64,000 nucleotides of DNA from Pseudocoprococcus catus (GCF_902381825.1 NZ_LR698973.1:155698-219697); one strand, 5' to 3'; shown: positions 34,559-45,845, numbered from the stretch's first letter. Notes: generated from the letters alone by a model not told the origin. Made by a program: numbers and translations.

Positions 34559-35434
34559 ATGCATGTAAAAATTGGAAGAAATGATCCGTGTTGGTGCGGA
34601 AGTATGAAAAAGTACAAAAACTGTCATCAGAGTTTTGATGAGAAGATTGAGGAGTTGAGATCACAGGGGCATATTGTGCCGGATCATTCCCTGATCAAGA
34701 CACCGGAACAGATTGCCGGTATCAAGGAGAGTGCAAAGATTAACATCGCGGTTCTGGATGAAGTAGCTTCTAAGATTAAGGAAGGCATGACAACAGAAGA
34801 GATTGACAAGATTGTCTATGACACAACAACGAAAATGGGCGGTATCCCGGCACCTCTGAATTATGAGGGTTTCCCAAAAAGTGTGTGTACATCCATCAAT
34901 GAAGAAGTGTGCCATGGCATTCCTTCTCCGAAGGTGGTTCTCAAAGACGGCGATATCATCAATGTAGATGTGTCAACAATTTACAAGGGATATTATTCTG
35001 ATTCATCCAGAATGTTCTGCATCGGCAATGTTTCTGATGAGAAGAGAAAACTGGTTCAGGTAGTTAAGGAGTGTGTCGAGCTGGGACTTGAGCAGGTGAA
35101 GCCGTGGGGGTTTTTGGGCGATATGAGCCAGGCTGTTTATGATCATGCAGTGGCCAATGGCTATCAGGTTGTAAGGAATATCGGAGGACACGGTGTGGGC
35201 CTGGAATTTCATGAAGATCCATGGGTTGGCTATATTTATAAAAAGGGCACACAGATGGTGATGGCACCGGGGATGATGTTTACCATTGAACCGATGGTCA
35301 ATATGGGTACGCATAAGATCAGTGTGGACAAGAAAAACGGCTGGACAGTTTATACCAATGATAAAAAGCCTTCAGCTCAGTGGGAGATTCAGGTTCTTGT
35401 CACAGAAGATGGACATGAGGTCATTGCTTATTAA
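34559..35434 (+). CDS. map: Methionine aminopeptidase with N-terminal SEC-C zinc motif
   Basis: Protein of 291 residues. Residues 1-22 form a SEC-C motif (GRNDPCWCGSMKKYKNCH), a small zinc-binding tag probably for ribosome docking. The type I MetAP fold follows: NEEVCHGIPS, NVDVSTIYKGYYSDSSR with the metal Asp pair, IGGHGVGLEFHEDPWV and FTIEPMVNMG. It removes the start Met from new proteins. The SEC-C-tagged form is a known variant in Bacillota. The start ATG 34559 has only a weak ribosome site. It is followed by the LspA-like gene. Confidence 0.93.
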   Translation: MHVKIGRNDPCWCGSMKKYKNCHQSFDEKIEELRSQGHIVPDHSLIKTPEQIAGIKESAKINIAVLDEVASKIKEGMTTEEIDKIVYDTTTKMGGIPAPLNYEGFPKSVCTSINEEVCHGIPSPKVVLKDGDIINVDVSTIYKGYYSDSSRMFCIGNVSDEKRKLVQVVKECVELGLEQVKPWGFLGDMSQAVYDHAVANGYQVVRNIGGHGVGLEFHEDPWVGYIYKKGTQMVMAPGMMFTIEPMVNMGTHKISVDKKNGWTVYTNDKKPSAQWEIQVLVTEDGHEVIAY

Positions 35435-35452
35435 TGATGGGAGTGATGCTGA

Positions 35453-35911
35453 ATGCTGTGGATTTTGATTGCAGCTGCTGTATGTGCAGGCGATCTGCTT
35501 GTTAAGCACTATATTGATACACACAAAGAGGAGAATTGTCATGAACCGGTGGTCGGCGGGCATATTATCATCACGCGTTTTCATAATCCTGGGGCAATGC
35601 TTGGATGGATGAAAGACAAGCCAAAGATGCTGATGGGTGTGACAATTCTCGGTATTGGTGTGTTGGCCGGCGGATTGATGGGATCGCTTTATAAGAAAAA
35701 GTCTGTATCGATCAGACTCGGTCTGGCTCTATTGCTTGGCGGTGCAGCCAGTAATGCGTATGATCGGATAATGAAGAAAGAAGTTACAGACTATTTCAGA
35801 ATCAGCATTGGATCGAAGCGGTTGGAGCGGATTATCTTCAATATCGGAGATATGGCTATTTTTATTGGCGGTATTTTGACGGCAATTGGTGAGATCAAAG
35901 AGAGCTTCTGA
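35453..35911 (+). CDS. Signal peptidase II (LspA) family protein
   Basis: Protein of 152 residues with four membrane segments. The motifs correspond to lipoprotein signal peptidase: GDLLVKHYI near the N-terminus, HNPGAMLGWM, GGAASNAYDRIMK with one catalytic Asp, and FNIGDMAIFIG with the other (usual form FNxAD). It would cleave prolipoproteins such as the three lipoproteins in this window. The changed FNIGD and the unusual linker sequence make it a divergent member, possibly a second paralogue. It lies 18 bases after map. Confidence 0.75.
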   Translation: MLWILIAAAVCAGDLLVKHYIDTHKEENCHEPVVGGHIIITRFHNPGAMLGWMKDKPKMLMGVTILGIGVLAGGLMGSLYKKKSVSIRLGLALLLGGAASNAYDRIMKKEVTDYFRISIGSKRLERIIFNIGDMAIFIGGILTAIGEIKESF

Positions 35912-35968
35912 TGCAGTATTAGTTGGATGCCGTATGCCTTTTGTGGAAATGTGAATAGATATGACAGA

Positions 35969-36023
35969 AAAGGACCTTTGGGATAGGGACTGTCTATAGA
36001 CGGTTCCTACTCAAAGGTCCTTA
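35969..36023. terminator. Bidirectional terminator between the LspA-like gene and pyrG
   Basis: AAGGACCTTTG pairs with CAAAGGTCCTT and an inner stem (GGGAC/GGTTCC region) extends it. It lies between two converging genes. Confidence 0.8.
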
Positions 36024-36036
36024 GTTATTCAGTTAA

Positions 36037-37686
36037 TTATTCAGCATCAGCAGGTGATTCAGCTTCAGCTTCGGCCTGAAGGATGTCTTCATACTTCAGA
36101 GCGGCTTCAATAAAGCCCTTGAACAGCGGATGCGGTTTATTCGGACGGGATTTGAATTCCGGATGTGCCTGAGTGGCAATAAACCATGGATGATCCTTTA
36201 ATTCAATCATTTCAACGATACGGCCATCAGGGGAAATACCGCAGAGCTGCATACCGTTTTCTGTGAGAACATTACGGTATTCATTGTTGACTTCATAACG
36301 ATGTCTGTGACGTTCTTCGATGACTTTCTCGCCGTAAAGCGCATAGGCTTTGGAGTTTTCATCAAGGACGCATTTGTATGCACCGAGACGAAGGGTACCG
36401 CCAAGATCTGTCACATTGTGCTGATCAGGCATAATATGGATGACCGGATGTGTTGTGTTCGGATTCAGCTCGGAACTGTGTGCATCTGTATAACCCAGTA
36501 CATGGCGGGCAAACTCAACGATTGCCATCTGCATACCAAGGCAGAGACCAAGGAATGGTACATTGTGTGTACGGGCGTATTCAATAGCAGTGATCTTGCC
36601 TTCGATACCTCTGTCACCAAAACCGCCGGGAACGAGAATACCATCGGCGTCTTTGAGAATATCGGCAACATTGAATGAACTTACCAGCTCGGAATCTACC
36701 CACTGGATCTCTACTTCTGCGCCGTTGGCACATGCAGCATGCTTCAGGGATTCAACAACACTGATGTAGGCATCATGCAGCTGGACATACTTGCCGACCA
36801 GGGCGATGCGTACTTTTCTTGTAGGGTTCTTCCATGCATGGATCATTGCTTTCCAGTCATCAAGATCCGGTTCAGGACAGTCAATACCGAGACGTTTGCA
36901 GACAACCTGTGCCAGTTTCTCTTTCTCGAGAGCCAGAGGTGCTTCATAAAGTACATCCACATCCAGATTCTCGATAACATTGTGAACATCTACGTTGCAG
37001 AAAAGAGAAATCTTGTCTTTGATGCCGTCATCCAGAGGCAGTTCGGAACGGCAGACAATGACATCCGGCTGAAGGCCGAGAGCCTGAAGATCCTTGACAG
37101 TATTCTGTGTTGGTTTTGTCTTCATTTCACCGGAGGATTTGATATATGGAATCAGGGTAACATGAATCAGCATGCAGTTCTCGCGGCCGATTTCATGCTG
37201 GAACTGACGGATAGATTCCAGAAATGGCTGACTTTCGATATCTCCGACAGTACCGCCAACTTCAATGATAGCGATTTCGGTTTCACGGGAAGCAGGGTTC
37301 CGATAAAAACGGCTCTTAATGGCATTGGTGATATGAGGAATAACCTGAACAGTACTGCCGCCGTAATCACCACGTCGTTCGCCGGAAAGGACATCCCAAT
37401 AAACCTTGCCGCTTGTTACGTTGGAGCGGCTGTTGAGGGAACAGTCGATAAAACGTTCATAATGTCCGAGATCCAGGTCTGTTTCGGTACCATCATCAGT
37501 GACGAAAACTTCTCCGTGCTGATATGGATTCATTGTACCAGGGTCAATATTCAGGTATGGATCGAATTTCTGCATGGTGACAAAGTAACCGCGGGATTTC
37601 AGAAGTCTTCCGAGAGAAGCGGCTGTGATACCCTTACCTAAACCGGATACGACACCACCTGTGACAAATACGTATTTTACTGCCAT
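36037..37686 (-). CDS. pyrG: CTP synthase
   Basis: Protein of 549 residues that makes CTP from UTP, ATP and glutamine. The N-terminal amidoligase domain opens with [17 protein letters not shown] and has [14 protein letters not shown]. The C-terminal glutaminase domain has the nucleophile Cys in [11 protein letters not shown] (about residue 381) and the His-Glu pair in [11 protein letters not shown] short Ala/Glu-rich tail follows. It is read leftward from ATG 37686 with AGGAGG upstream. A -10-like TATAAT lies at 37769-37764 on the same strand. Confidence 0.97.
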   Translation of the reverse strand: MAVKYVFVTGGVVSGLGKGITAASLGRLLKSRGYFVTMQKFDPYLNIDPGTMNPYQHGEVFVTDDGTETDLDLGHYERFIDCSLNSRSNVTSGKVYWDVLSGERRGDYGGSTVQVIPHITNAIKSRFYRNPASRETEIAIIEVGGTVGDIESQPFLESIRQFQHEIGRENCMLIHVTLIPYIKSSGEMKTKPTQNTVKDLQALGLQPDVIVCRSELPLDDGIKDKISLFCNVDVHNVIENLDVDVLYEAPLALEKEKLAQVVCKRLGIDCPEPDLDDWKAMIHAWKNPTRKVRIALVGKYVQLHDAYISVVESLKHAACANGAEVEIQWVDSELVSSFNVADILKDADGILVPGGFGDRGIEGKITAIEYARTHNVPFLGLCLGMQMAIVEFARHVLGYTDAHSSELNPNTTHPVIHIMPDQHNVTDLGGTLRLGAYKCVLDENSKAYALYGEKVIEERHRHRYEVNNEYRNVLTENGMQLCGISPDGRIVEMIELKDHPWFIATQAHPEFKSRPNKPHPLFKGFIEAALKYEDILQAEAEAESPADAE

Positions 37687-37990
37687 AATGAGCCTCCTTA
37701 ATATATGAAAAATAAAATATAAAGTTTACAATCTGAAAAATACAGACAATAAATAACTAAAATATTATAGCGCACCTTTCCTTAAGAATCTACAAATTTT
37801 TGAAAAAAATTTAACTGGAAGAAACTGTAAAATTTCACCATGGCAAAGCTGCGGAAAAAGTAAAGAATTTGTTAAAAGTTTTGTTTACTATTGATTTGAT
37901 TTGAATATTTACTTATAATATAGAAGTGCATCCCGTGAAACAGGGCGGGAAATACATAGGATATGAATAAGCCTATAGGCAGGAGGATAT
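37687..37990. other. Divergent intergenic region between pyrG and ftsH
   Basis: This 304-base A/T-rich region holds a possible pyrG -10 (minus-strand TATAAT at 37769-37764, no clear -35) and a good ftsH promoter at 37891-37919. No gene or other structure was seen. Confidence 0.6.
37891..37919 (+). promoter_or_regulatory. Promoter for ftsH
   Basis: TTGATT (37891-37896), 17 bases, TATAAT (37914-37919), about 70 bases before the start codon. Confidence 0.75.
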
Positions 37991-40024
37991 ATGGATAATC
38001 AGAAAATGAACAACAATCGTCCGGATCAGGATCCGGAAGGCGGCAATAATAAGAAGGATGACATGAACAAGAAGAGTCTTCTTGTCATGGTTGTTCTTGC
38101 AATTGCAGTGATGATTATTGCCCAGATGCTGTCCGGCAAGATTGCATCCGCTTCCCAGAAGGAAGTGACATATACAGAATTTATGCAGGATGTCAAGGAT
38201 GGAAAGGTGACGAAGGTGGAACTGGATTCGGACCGCATTTATTATGAGGTGAAGAACCAGAAGAATGTCAAGTATTATACAGGCAATGTTCAGGATGAAC
38301 GTCTCTATGAGGAACTGGACAATGCAGGTGTTACCTATTCACGTAAGGTCATTGATACGACAACGTATGTGATGAGCAGCATTTTGTCCTTTGTATTGCC
38401 GACGGTACTGATGGTTGCAGTGATGATGATCTTCTACCGTTTTGCATTCAAAGGCGGCGGTGGTGTGATGGGCGTCGGCAAGAGCAATGCCAAGCTTTAT
38501 GTGCAGGACAAGACAGGTGTTACATTCCAGGATGTGGCAGGTCAGGAAGAATCCAAGGAATCTCTGAGAGAGATTGTGGATTTTCTTCATAATCCGGAGA
38601 AATATACGAAGATCGGTGCGAAGCTGCCAAAGGGCGCGCTGCTTGTGGGACCTCCGGGAACAGGTAAGACATTGCTGGCCAAAGCGGTGGCAGGCGAGGC
38701 CGGTGTACCGTTTTTCAGCTTATCAGGTTCGGATTTTGTTGAGATGTTTGTCGGTGTAGGTGCTTCCAGAGTCAGAGATCTGTTTAAGCAGGCACAGCAG
38801 AATGCACCGTGTATTATTTTCATCGATGAGCTGGATGCCATCGGCAAGAGCCGTGACTCCAGATTCGGCGGCAATGATGAACGTGAGCAGACATTGAACC
38901 AGTTACTGGCAGAGATGGATGGTTTTGATTCATCCAAGGGAATTATCATTCTTGCGGCAACGAACCGCCCGGAGATCCTTGATAAGGCACTTCTCAGACC
39001 GGGACGTTTTGACCGCCGTATTATCGTAGAGCGTCCGGATCTCAAAGGGCGTATTGATGTTCTGAAGGTGCATGCGAAGAATGTCTGTATGGATGAAACC
39101 GTTGATTTTAAAGAGATTGCATTGGCAACAAGCGGAGCCGTTGGCTCTGACCTGGCCAATATTATCAATGAAGCAGCGCTGCTGGCTGTTCGTAATGGAC
39201 GTAATGCAGTATCTCAGTCGGATCTTTTTGAATCCGTGGAAGTGGTTATTGCCGGCAAGGCCAAGAAGGACCGTGTACTCAGTGCCGAAGAACGCAGAAT
39301 TGTTTCTTATCATGAAGTCGGACATGCACTGGTGGCTGCCCTTCAGAAGAACACAGAGCCGGTACAGAAAATCACGATCATCCCGCGTACAATGGGTGCA
39401 TTGGGATATGTGATGCAGGTACCGGAGGAAGAAAAATATCTGATGTCTGAGAAGCAGATTCGTGAGGAACTGGTGACAATGCTGGCAGGTCGTGCGGCAG
39501 AGAGCATTGTATTTGACAGTGTGACAACAGGTGCATCCAATGATATCGAGCAGGCAACGAAGCTGGCACGCGCCATGATCACCCAGTATGGTATGTCCGA
39601 GAAATTCGGCCTGATTGGTCTGACAACTGTTGAAGATCAGTATCTGGGAGGACGTGCGACCCTTAACTGCGGCGAAGCCACAGCAGCGGAGATCGATCAG
39701 GAAGTCATGAAGATCCTGAAGGATGCTTATGACCAGGCGCTGGCGCTTCTGGCTGACAACAGAGACTGCCTGGACAAGATTGCAGCGTTCCTGATTGAGC
39801 GTGAGACAATCACCGGCAAGGAATTTATGAAGATTTTCCGTGAAGTTAAAGGCATCCCGGATCCGGAAACCGAACAGGCAGAAGCAAATGTTTCAAATCC
39901 GGCAGAGAATGATTCGCAACCGGATGGACAGGATGAACCGGCTTTACTTGAAGCAAAAACAGACAATGGGGCATCATCAGAATCCGACATCAACGTCTCC
40001 TTAGAGACAAAAGCAGAAGATTAA
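37991..40024 (+). CDS. ftsH: ATP-dependent zinc metalloprotease FtsH
   Basis: Protein of 677 residues that degrades membrane and soluble proteins. Two membrane helices (about 29-49 and 126-148) flank an outer domain. The AAA+ domain has GPPGTGKT (~220), [13 protein letters not shown] (Walker B) and the arginine finger region RPGRFDRR. The zinc protease motif is [10 protein letters not shown] (~440). An acidic, low-complexity C-terminal tail of ~60 residues follows. AGGAGG lies just before ATG 37991. It is transcribed alone between its promoter and the terminator at 40052. Confidence 0.97.
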   Translation: MDNQKMNNNRPDQDPEGGNNKKDDMNKKSLLVMVVLAIAVMIIAQMLSGKIASASQKEVTYTEFMQDVKDGKVTKVELDSDRIYYEVKNQKNVKYYTGNVQDERLYEELDNAGVTYSRKVIDTTTYVMSSILSFVLPTVLMVAVMMIFYRFAFKGGGGVMGVGKSNAKLYVQDKTGVTFQDVAGQEESKESLREIVDFLHNPEKYTKIGAKLPKGALLVGPPGTGKTLLAKAVAGEAGVPFFSLSGSDFVEMFVGVGASRVRDLFKQAQQNAPCIIFIDELDAIGKSRDSRFGGNDEREQTLNQLLAEMDGFDSSKGIIILAATNRPEILDKALLRPGRFDRRIIVERPDLKGRIDVLKVHAKNVCMDETVDFKEIALATSGAVGSDLANIINEAALLAVRNGRNAVSQSDLFESVEVVIAGKAKKDRVLSAEERRIVSYHEVGHALVAALQKNTEPVQKITIIPRTMGALGYVMQVPEEEKYLMSEKQIREELVTMLAGRAAESIVFDSVTTGASNDIEQATKLARAMITQYGMSEKFGLIGLTTVEDQYLGGRATLNCGEATAAEIDQEVMKILKDAYDQALALLADNRDCLDKIAAFLIERETITGKEFMKIFREVKGIPDPETEQAEANVSNPAENDSQPDGQDEPALLEAKTDNGASSESDINVSLETKAED

Positions 40025-40051
40025 GCAATCAATATCAGTAATAGTAGTATA

Positions 40052-40113
40052 AAAGGGTTGCTGCAAAATACAGACAGAGAAAACATGTTTGTGTTAAGCA
40101 GCAGCCTTTTTCC
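40052..40113 (+). terminator. Terminator after ftsH
   Basis: AAAGGGTTGCTGC pairs with GCAGCAGCCTTTTT across a loop of about 35 bases and ends in a T-run. Confidence 0.75.
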
Positions 40114-40164
40114 ATGAAATATATAAATTCGTGCTGTCAATACTTTGTGTGGAGGAAGAAAACA

Positions 40165-42003
40165 ATGTTTGATATACAGGAAGAATTGAAGAAGCTGCCG
40201 GCAAAACCAGGCGTCTACATTATGCATGATGTCCATGATGATATTATCTATGTGGGCAAGGCCATCATCCTGAAGAATCGTGTTCGGCAGTATTTTCAGA
40301 GCAGCAGAAATCATACACCGAAGATTCGTCAGATGGTCAGCCATGTGGCTCGATTTGAATATATAATTACAGATTCGGAACTGGAAGCCCTTGTACTGGA
40401 GTGTAATCTGATCAAGGAACACAGGCCGAAATACAATACAATGCTGAAGGATGATAAGACCTATCCGTATATCAAGGTGACGGTGGGAGAGGCTTTTCCG
40501 AGAATTATGTTGGTCCGTTCCATGAAGAAGGATAAAGCCAAATATTTTGGGCCGTATACAAGTTCACAGTCTGTCCGGGATATTATCGACCTGTCTCAGA
40601 AAATTTACAAAATCCGCAGCTGCAATCGGAGTCTGCCGAAGGAGACAGGCAATGACAGGCCTTGCCTTTATTATCATATGGGACAGTGTCAGGCACCATG
40701 CCAGGGCTATATTTCCCAGGAAGAGTATCATGAAAATGTTCACCAGATGCTGCATTTTCTCGGGGGCAATTTTGAACCGGTCATCCAGATGCTGACGGAT
40801 AAAATGTACGCGGCTTCAGAAAAGATGGATTTTGAAAAGGCAGCTTCATACAGGGATCTGTTAAACAGCGTGAAACAGATTGATCAGAAACAGAAGATTA
40901 CCAGTTCAGAGATGGATGACAAGGATGTCATTGCTTTTGCAAGAGATAAGGATGAGGCTGTGGTTCAGGTCTTTTTTGTTCGTCATGGCCGCCTGATCGG
41001 CCGTGAACACTTCTATGTGTCCGGTGTGGCCAATGATACGGAAAGCCAGGTGCTGACTGCATTTGTCAAGCAGTACTATGCTTCATCCCCTTTCGTTCCG
41101 TCTACATTAATGCTGCAGTATCCCTTAGATGACAGGGAGGTTATTCTGGAATGGCTGTCAGGGCGAAAAGGGCACAAGGTGCGTGAAGTGGTGCCGCAGC
41201 GCGGACAGAAAGAGCGTCTGGTGGAGCTGGCGGCTGAGAATGCGAGAAACGTGCTGACAAAGGACAGAGAGAAAATACGACTGGAAGAGGCAAGAACAAC
41301 CGGTGCTGTGCGGGATCTGGCAGAGATGCTCGGTCTTCCGGCAGGTATCCGAAGGATGGAAGCCTTTGATATTTCCAATATCAGCGGTGTAGAGACTGTT
41401 GGCTCCATGATCGTATATGAAAACGGCAAGCCGAAGCGAAATGCTTACCGCAAGTTCAAAATCCGGACAGTCAAAGGACAGGACGATTACCGCTGTATGG
41501 AAGAGGTTTTGACAAGGCGTTTTCAGCATGGACTGGAAGAGACTGTGAGCGGGGAAGAAGGAAAGTTTTCGGATTTCCCGGATGTATTGATGATGGATGG
41601 TGGCAAAGGGCAGGTCAATGTGGCTTTAAAAGTGCTCAATCAGCTGCATCTGAAGATCCCTGTCTGTGGTATGGTCAAGGATGATCACCATCGGACACGA
41701 GGCCTTTATTATCAGCAGGTGGAACTTCCCATCGACACGCATTCTGAAATGTTCAAATTAATTACAAGAATGCAGGATGAAGCACATCGTTTTGCCATAG
41801 AATATCACAGACAGTTAAGAAGCAAGACCCAGGTACGTTCAGTGCTGGATGAGATTCCGGGCATCGGACCGGCCAGAAGAAAGGCACTGATGAAGTATTT
41901 CGGCAGTATAGAGAAAATACGTGAGGCGGATGAGGAAGAACTGATGAAAGCCGAAAGTATGAATGCGGGAAGTGCCAGAGCAGTTTATGCGTATTTTCAT
42001 TGA
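40165..42003 (+). CDS. uvrC: Excinuclease ABC subunit C
   Basis: Protein of 612 residues, the dual-incision nuclease of nucleotide excision repair. The N-terminal GIY-YIG nuclease reads [11 protein letters not shown] with IIYVGKA. A UvrB-binding UVR motif is near residues 195-230 ([15 protein letters not shown]). The C-terminal RNase H-like nuclease has [10 protein letters not shown] and [12 protein letters not shown] tail helix-hairpin-helix pair includes [22 protein letters not shown] 40165 with GGAGGAAG is chosen over ATG 40114, which lies at the terminator. It precedes hprK. Confidence 0.97.
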   Translation: MFDIQEELKKLPAKPGVYIMHDVHDDIIYVGKAIILKNRVRQYFQSSRNHTPKIRQMVSHVARFEYIITDSELEALVLECNLIKEHRPKYNTMLKDDKTYPYIKVTVGEAFPRIMLVRSMKKDKAKYFGPYTSSQSVRDIIDLSQKIYKIRSCNRSLPKETGNDRPCLYYHMGQCQAPCQGYISQEEYHENVHQMLHFLGGNFEPVIQMLTDKMYAASEKMDFEKAASYRDLLNSVKQIDQKQKITSSEMDDKDVIAFARDKDEAVVQVFFVRHGRLIGREHFYVSGVANDTESQVLTAFVKQYYASSPFVPSTLMLQYPLDDREVILEWLSGRKGHKVREVVPQRGQKERLVELAAENARNVLTKDREKIRLEEARTTGAVRDLAEMLGLPAGIRRMEAFDISNISGVETVGSMIVYENGKPKRNAYRKFKIRTVKGQDDYRCMEEVLTRRFQHGLEETVSGEEGKFSDFPDVLMMDGGKGQVNVALKVLNQLHLKIPVCGMVKDDHHRTRGLYYQQVELPIDTHSEMFKLITRMQDEAHRFAIEYHRQLRSKTQVRSVLDEIPGIGPARRKALMKYFGSIEKIREADEEELMKAESMNAGSARAVYAYFH

Positions 42004-42079
42004 TGAAAATATAAAGATATGTTAAAATGAAGCGAAGATTGAAAAGAGACGGTCATTTGGACAGGAGTGGAGAGATAGA

Positions 42080-43036
42080 ATGTACAATACCAGCAAAGGA
42101 AATTACAGTGTAAAACTGAACAAAGTCATTGAGAAGTTTAATTTGAAGAATCTGACACCTGAAGTGGATACGAAGAAGATCGTGATCAGACAGACAGATG
42201 TCAATCGTCCGGCCCTGCAGTTTGCGGGTTACTTTGAATATTTTGACTACAGCCGTATTCAGCTGATCGGCAAGGTAGAGTATTCTTATCTGAAGATGCA
42301 TGATGATGATTATATCCGTGAGATGACAGAGAAGATTTTCAAAGCAGGTATCCCATGTATGATTTTCTGCCGTGGACTTGAGCCGCGTCCGCTTTTTATG
42401 GAGCTGGGCAATAAATACGGGGTTCCCGTGCTGTCTACAGATGACGGCACATCATCCTTTTTCTCAGAATTGAACCGTTTCCTGAAGATAGAGCTGGCAC
42501 CGAGAATTTCCATCCATGGAGTTTTAGTGGATGTGTTTGGTGAGGGGGTTCTGATTACCGGTGAAAGCGGTATCGGTAAGAGTGAGGCAGCGCTGGAACT
42601 GGTTAAGCGCGGTCATCGTCTTGTATCCGATGATGTTGTTGAGATCAAGAAGACGAATAACGATGAGCTGATTGGCACAGCACCGGACATCACAAGATAT
42701 TTTATTGAACTGCGCGGTATCGGTATTATTGATGTTAAGACGCTGTACGGTGTTCAGAGCGTTGAAGAAAGCCAGAGCATCAGTTTGATCATCAAACTGG
42801 AAGAGTGGGATCGTGAGCGTGAATATGACCGACTGGGTCTGGAAGAACAGTATGAAGAAATCCTTGGCAATAAAGTTGTCTGCCATTCGATTCCAATCCG
42901 TCCGGGGCGTAATCTGGCTATCATCGTAGAAACAGCAGCCATCAACCACAGACAGAAACAGATGGGTTATAATGCAGCACATGAATTGTATCGCCGTGTG
43001 ACGGGCAACCTTCAGAAGAAACGTGAGGAAGACTAA
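42080..43036 (+). CDS. hprK: HPr kinase/phosphorylase
   Basis: Protein of 318 residues. It phosphorylates Ser46 of HPr or Crh in response to glycolytic intermediates and reverses it, controlling carbon catabolite repression. Walker A is GESGIGKSEAAL (about residue 156) and the family signature is ELRGIGIIDVKTLYG (~210). The N-terminal domain is the usual MurF-like one. GTGGAGAG precedes the ATG. Its stop overlaps the ATG of the ROK kinase (TAATG). Its likely Crh-type substrate is encoded in the same run at 46836. Confidence 0.97.
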   Translation: MYNTSKGNYSVKLNKVIEKFNLKNLTPEVDTKKIVIRQTDVNRPALQFAGYFEYFDYSRIQLIGKVEYSYLKMHDDDYIREMTEKIFKAGIPCMIFCRGLEPRPLFMELGNKYGVPVLSTDDGTSSFFSELNRFLKIELAPRISIHGVLVDVFGEGVLITGESGIGKSEAALELVKRGHRLVSDDVVEIKKTNNDELIGTAPDITRYFIELRGIGIIDVKTLYGVQSVEESQSISLIIKLEEWDREREYDRLGLEEQYEEILGNKVVCHSIPIRPGRNLAIIVETAAINHRQKQMGYNAAHELYRRVTGNLQKKREED

Positions 43037-43983
43037 TGGATCAATTTTGTTTTGGTGTGGATCTCGGCGGTACCACTGTCAAGATCGGTTTATTTACAGT
43101 AGACGGAATGCTTCAGGAGAAATGGGAGATTCCGACAAGAACAGAGAATCAGGGCGCTGCTATTCTCGGTGATATTGCAGCGTCCATACAGAATAAGGTG
43201 GATGTACGTCATCTGACGAAGGAACAGGTGACAGGCATCGGTATTGGCGTTCCGGGACCGGTTCTGAATGAGAATAGGGTTCAGGGCTGCGTGAATCTCG
43301 GATGGGGGAATGTCTGCGTAGCAGACGAATTATCAGCATTGACAGGAATGAAGGTCAAAGCTGCGAACGATGCCAATGTAGCAGCCCTTGGAGAACAGTG
43401 GCAGGGCGGCGGCAAAGGCTATCAGAATATTGTGATGTTCACACTGGGAACGGGGGTCGGCGGCGGCATTATCCAGAATGGACAGATTGTATCAGGCGCC
43501 AATGGTGCAGCCGGTGAGATCGGACATATGGTGATCACAGAACCGGAGAATGTTGTGGGAACCTGCGGATGCGGCCATCAGGGCTGCCTTGAACAGATCG
43601 CTTCTGCGACAGGTATTGTCAATCTGGCAAAGAGACAATTGACAGAGTGTGATGAAGCAAGTATTTTGAGACAGTATGCCCCGCTGACAGCCAAGGATGT
43701 CCTGGATGCAGCTAAGGCAGGAGATGCCCTTGCATGCCGGGTGGCAGAGCAGATGATGCAGGCTCTGGGCCGTGCGGCAGCTTATATTGCCTGTGTCATG
43801 AATCCGGATGTATTTGTTATTGGCGGCGGTGTATCAAGGGCCGGTGAATATTTGACGGAAGGCATTCGGCGTTATTATCAGCAGTATGCGTTTCATGCAT
43901 CTGCAGAGACGCCGTTTGTATTGGCATCATTGGGCAATGATGCGGGGATGACCGGTGCAGCAGGCATGGTCTGCAATTTTTAG
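43036..43983 (+). CDS. ROK-family glucokinase
   Basis: Protein of 315 residues. DLGGTTVKIG at the N-terminus is the phosphate loop. NDANVAALGE holds the catalytic Asp. Three cysteines and a His in CGCGHQGCLEQIAS bind the ROK zinc. It most likely phosphorylates glucose to glucose 6-phosphate in the cytoplasm, as ROK kinases at this position do in Lachnospiraceae. It is translationally coupled to hprK by TAATG, tying sugar phosphorylation to the catabolite-control kinase. Confidence 0.9.
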   Translation: MDQFCFGVDLGGTTVKIGLFTVDGMLQEKWEIPTRTENQGAAILGDIAASIQNKVDVRHLTKEQVTGIGIGVPGPVLNENRVQGCVNLGWGNVCVADELSALTGMKVKAANDANVAALGEQWQGGGKGYQNIVMFTLGTGVGGGIIQNGQIVSGANGAAGEIGHMVITEPENVVGTCGCGHQGCLEQIASATGIVNLAKRQLTECDEASILRQYAPLTAKDVLDAAKAGDALACRVAEQMMQALGRAAAYIACVMNPDVFVIGGGVSRAGEYLTEGIRRYYQQYAFHASAETPFVLASLGNDAGMTGAAGMVCNF

Positions 43984-44029
43984 AATGAATCATGATCAAT
44001 CGATTGAAATAAAAGGATAAGAGGTTTAT

Positions 44030-44947
44030 ATGGATTTTTATCATAGATTATTGGAGGCAGCAGGCTCAGACCACGTTTTGAGAGATGAGCCTATGGCTGT
44101 GCATACCACATTCCGCATTGGTGGTCCGGCAGATTATTTTGTTGAACCAGCGGATGCATCTGCCCTGGCAAAGGGAATCGCTTTATGTCGTGAAGTGGAT
44201 GTGGACTACTTTGTGACAGGCAACGGCAGCAATCTTCTGGTGGGAGACGGTGGCTACAGAGGTGTGATCTTTCATATTTGCCATACAATGGATCATATAC
44301 AGTATGAAGAGCAGGAAGGAGAATTACTGGTTGAGGCAGGGGCAGGCGTGATGCTTTCCAGGCTGGCACGTCAAGTTTCTTCTATGGGATATACCGGTTT
44401 TGAATACGCTACCGGCATACCCGGAACACTTGGCGGCGGTGTTACCATGAATGCAGGTGCCTATGGCGGAGAGATCAGCGACAATATATTGTGGGCTGAA
44501 CTGATGGATGAAACCGGTGCCATTCTGAAACTGGAGAAGGAACATCTGAAACTTTCTTATCGGCACAGTGTGATGATGGAGCATCCGTTAGTTGTTCTGA
44601 GAGCAGGTTTTTCCTTTAAGAAAGGTGATGCTGCGGCCATTTCAGACAGAGTCACGGAACTGTCACGCTTAAGAAGAGAGAAGCAGCCGTTGGAATATCC
44701 GAGTGCAGGCAGCACATTTAAACGGCCGGAGGGCTATTTTGCCGGTAAGCTGATCCAGGACTGCGGTTTAAAAGGCTTTCGTGTCGGCGATGCGGTTGTA
44801 TCTGAGAAGCACAGTGGTTTTGTTATCAATGCAGGGCAGGCAACGGCGGCAGATGTGATGGCATTGATCCGTTATGTCCAACAGGAAGTGGAAGAGAAAT
44901 TCCATGTCAGGATAGAGCCGGAAGTCAGACTGTTGGGAGAGTTTTAA
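44030..44947 (+). CDS. murB: UDP-N-acetylenolpyruvoylglucosamine reductase
   Basis: Protein of 305 residues, the FAD enzyme that makes UDP-N-acetylmuramate for the cell wall. FAD-binding motifs: HTTFRIGGPADYF, GNGSNLLVGDGGYRG and GIPGTLGGGVTMNAGAYGGE. The catalytic Ser lies in YPSAGSTFKRP and the final Glu near RIEPEVRLLG. It is a type II (short) MurB. GATAAGAGG precedes the ATG. It sits between the ROK kinase and rapZ in one run. Confidence 0.96.
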   Translation: MDFYHRLLEAAGSDHVLRDEPMAVHTTFRIGGPADYFVEPADASALAKGIALCREVDVDYFVTGNGSNLLVGDGGYRGVIFHICHTMDHIQYEEQEGELLVEAGAGVMLSRLARQVSSMGYTGFEYATGIPGTLGGGVTMNAGAYGGEISDNILWAELMDETGAILKLEKEHLKLSYRHSVMMEHPLVVLRAGFSFKKGDAAAISDRVTELSRLRREKQPLEYPSAGSTFKRPEGYFAGKLIQDCGLKGFRVGDAVVSEKHSGFVINAGQATAADVMALIRYVQQEVEEKFHVRIEPEVRLLGEF

Positions 44948-44960
44948 CCGAGGTGATAAG

Positions 44961-45845
44961 ATGCGTTTTGTAATTGTAACGGGAATGTCGGGAGCTGGAA
45001 AGAGTTCAGTATTGAAGATGCTTGAAGATGCCGGGTACTTTTGTGTGGATAACCTTCCGGTGCCGTTGGTCCTGAAGTTTGCGGAGATCAGTTGGCATGA
45101 GGAGAATATGATGTCGAAAGTGGCACTGGGCATTGATATCCGAAGCAGAAATCATCTGAATATGTTGGAGGATGTTCTGAAATCGGTGCGGGATGAAGGC
45201 TATGACTATGAAATCCTTTTTATGGACTGCAAAGATGACAAACTGATTAAGCGCTATAAAGAGACAAGAAGAAATCATCCGTTGGCTGCAGGCGGAAGAA
45301 TCGAGACAGCCATTGCTGAGGAGAGACAGCGCTTAAGTTTCCTGAAGAAACAGTCCGATTACATCATTGATACAAGCAACCTTCTGATTCGCGATCTGAA
45401 AAAGGAAATTCAGCATATTTTCGTTGAGGATAAGGATTACAGCAATTTCTATATTACATTGCTGTCATTTGGATTCAAATACGGCATTCCGGCGGATGCG
45501 GATCTTGTGTTCGATGTACGCTTCCTGCCGAATCCTTACTATGTGGATGAATTGAAGCATCAGACAGGCAATGACAAACCGGTGTATGACTATGTCATGA
45601 AATCAGAAGATGCCGGTATATTCCTGAAACAGCTGTATGATATGCTTGTTTTTCTGATCCCGCGTTATATTGCAGAGGGAAAGAACCAGCTTGTGGTGGC
45701 CATCGGCTGTACCGGCGGCAAGCATCGATCGGTGACAATAACCAATGCTTTGTACGAGAAAATGAAAGATCTGGAATACAGTATCAAAGCAGAACACAGG
45801 GATGTAGACAGAGATGGACAGCATAAGAGCAGTCAGGTGAGGTAA
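44961..45845 (+). CDS. rapZ: RapZ (YvcJ) nucleotide-binding protein
   Basis: Protein of 294 residues. Walker A GMSGAGKSSVLKMLED lies at the N-terminus. The middle has MDCKDDKLIKRYKETRR(N)HPL, and the C-terminal domain has IGCTGGKHRSVTI, all typical of RapZ/YvcJ. In E. coli it controls GlmS through small RNAs; in Bacillus it links cell-wall and competence control. GAGGTGATAAG precedes the ATG. The usual next gene yvcK is missing here, and whiA follows after 4 bases. Confidence 0.95.
   Translation: MRFVIVTGMSGAGKSSVLKMLEDAGYFCVDNLPVPLVLKFAEISWHEENMMSKVALGIDIRSRNHLNMLEDVLKSVRDEGYDYEILFMDCKDDKLIKRYKETRRNHPLAAGGRIETAIAEERQRLSFLKKQSDYIIDTSNLLIRDLKKEIQHIFVEDKDYSNFYITLLSFGFKYGIPADADLVFDVRFLPNPYYVDELKHQTGNDKPVYDYVMKSEDAGIFLKQLYDMLVFLIPRYIAEGKNQLVVAIGCTGGKHRSVTITNALYEKMKDLEYSIKAEHRDVDRDGQHKSSQVR

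Noticed and set aside
34192..34584. 130-residue frame between the M42 peptidase and map
   Set aside because: No ribosome site, runs through a nested palindrome and overlaps the map start; composition is not protein-like.
36739..37641. 300-residue frame on the plus strand opposite pyrG
   Set aside because: Antisense shadow; pyrG is complete with all catalytic motifs on the other strand.
37757..37769. CTP-sensing reiterative initiation at the pyrG start site
   Set aside because: The mechanism known in Bacillota needs a GGG run at the transcript start; the sequence after the possible -10 is A/T only.
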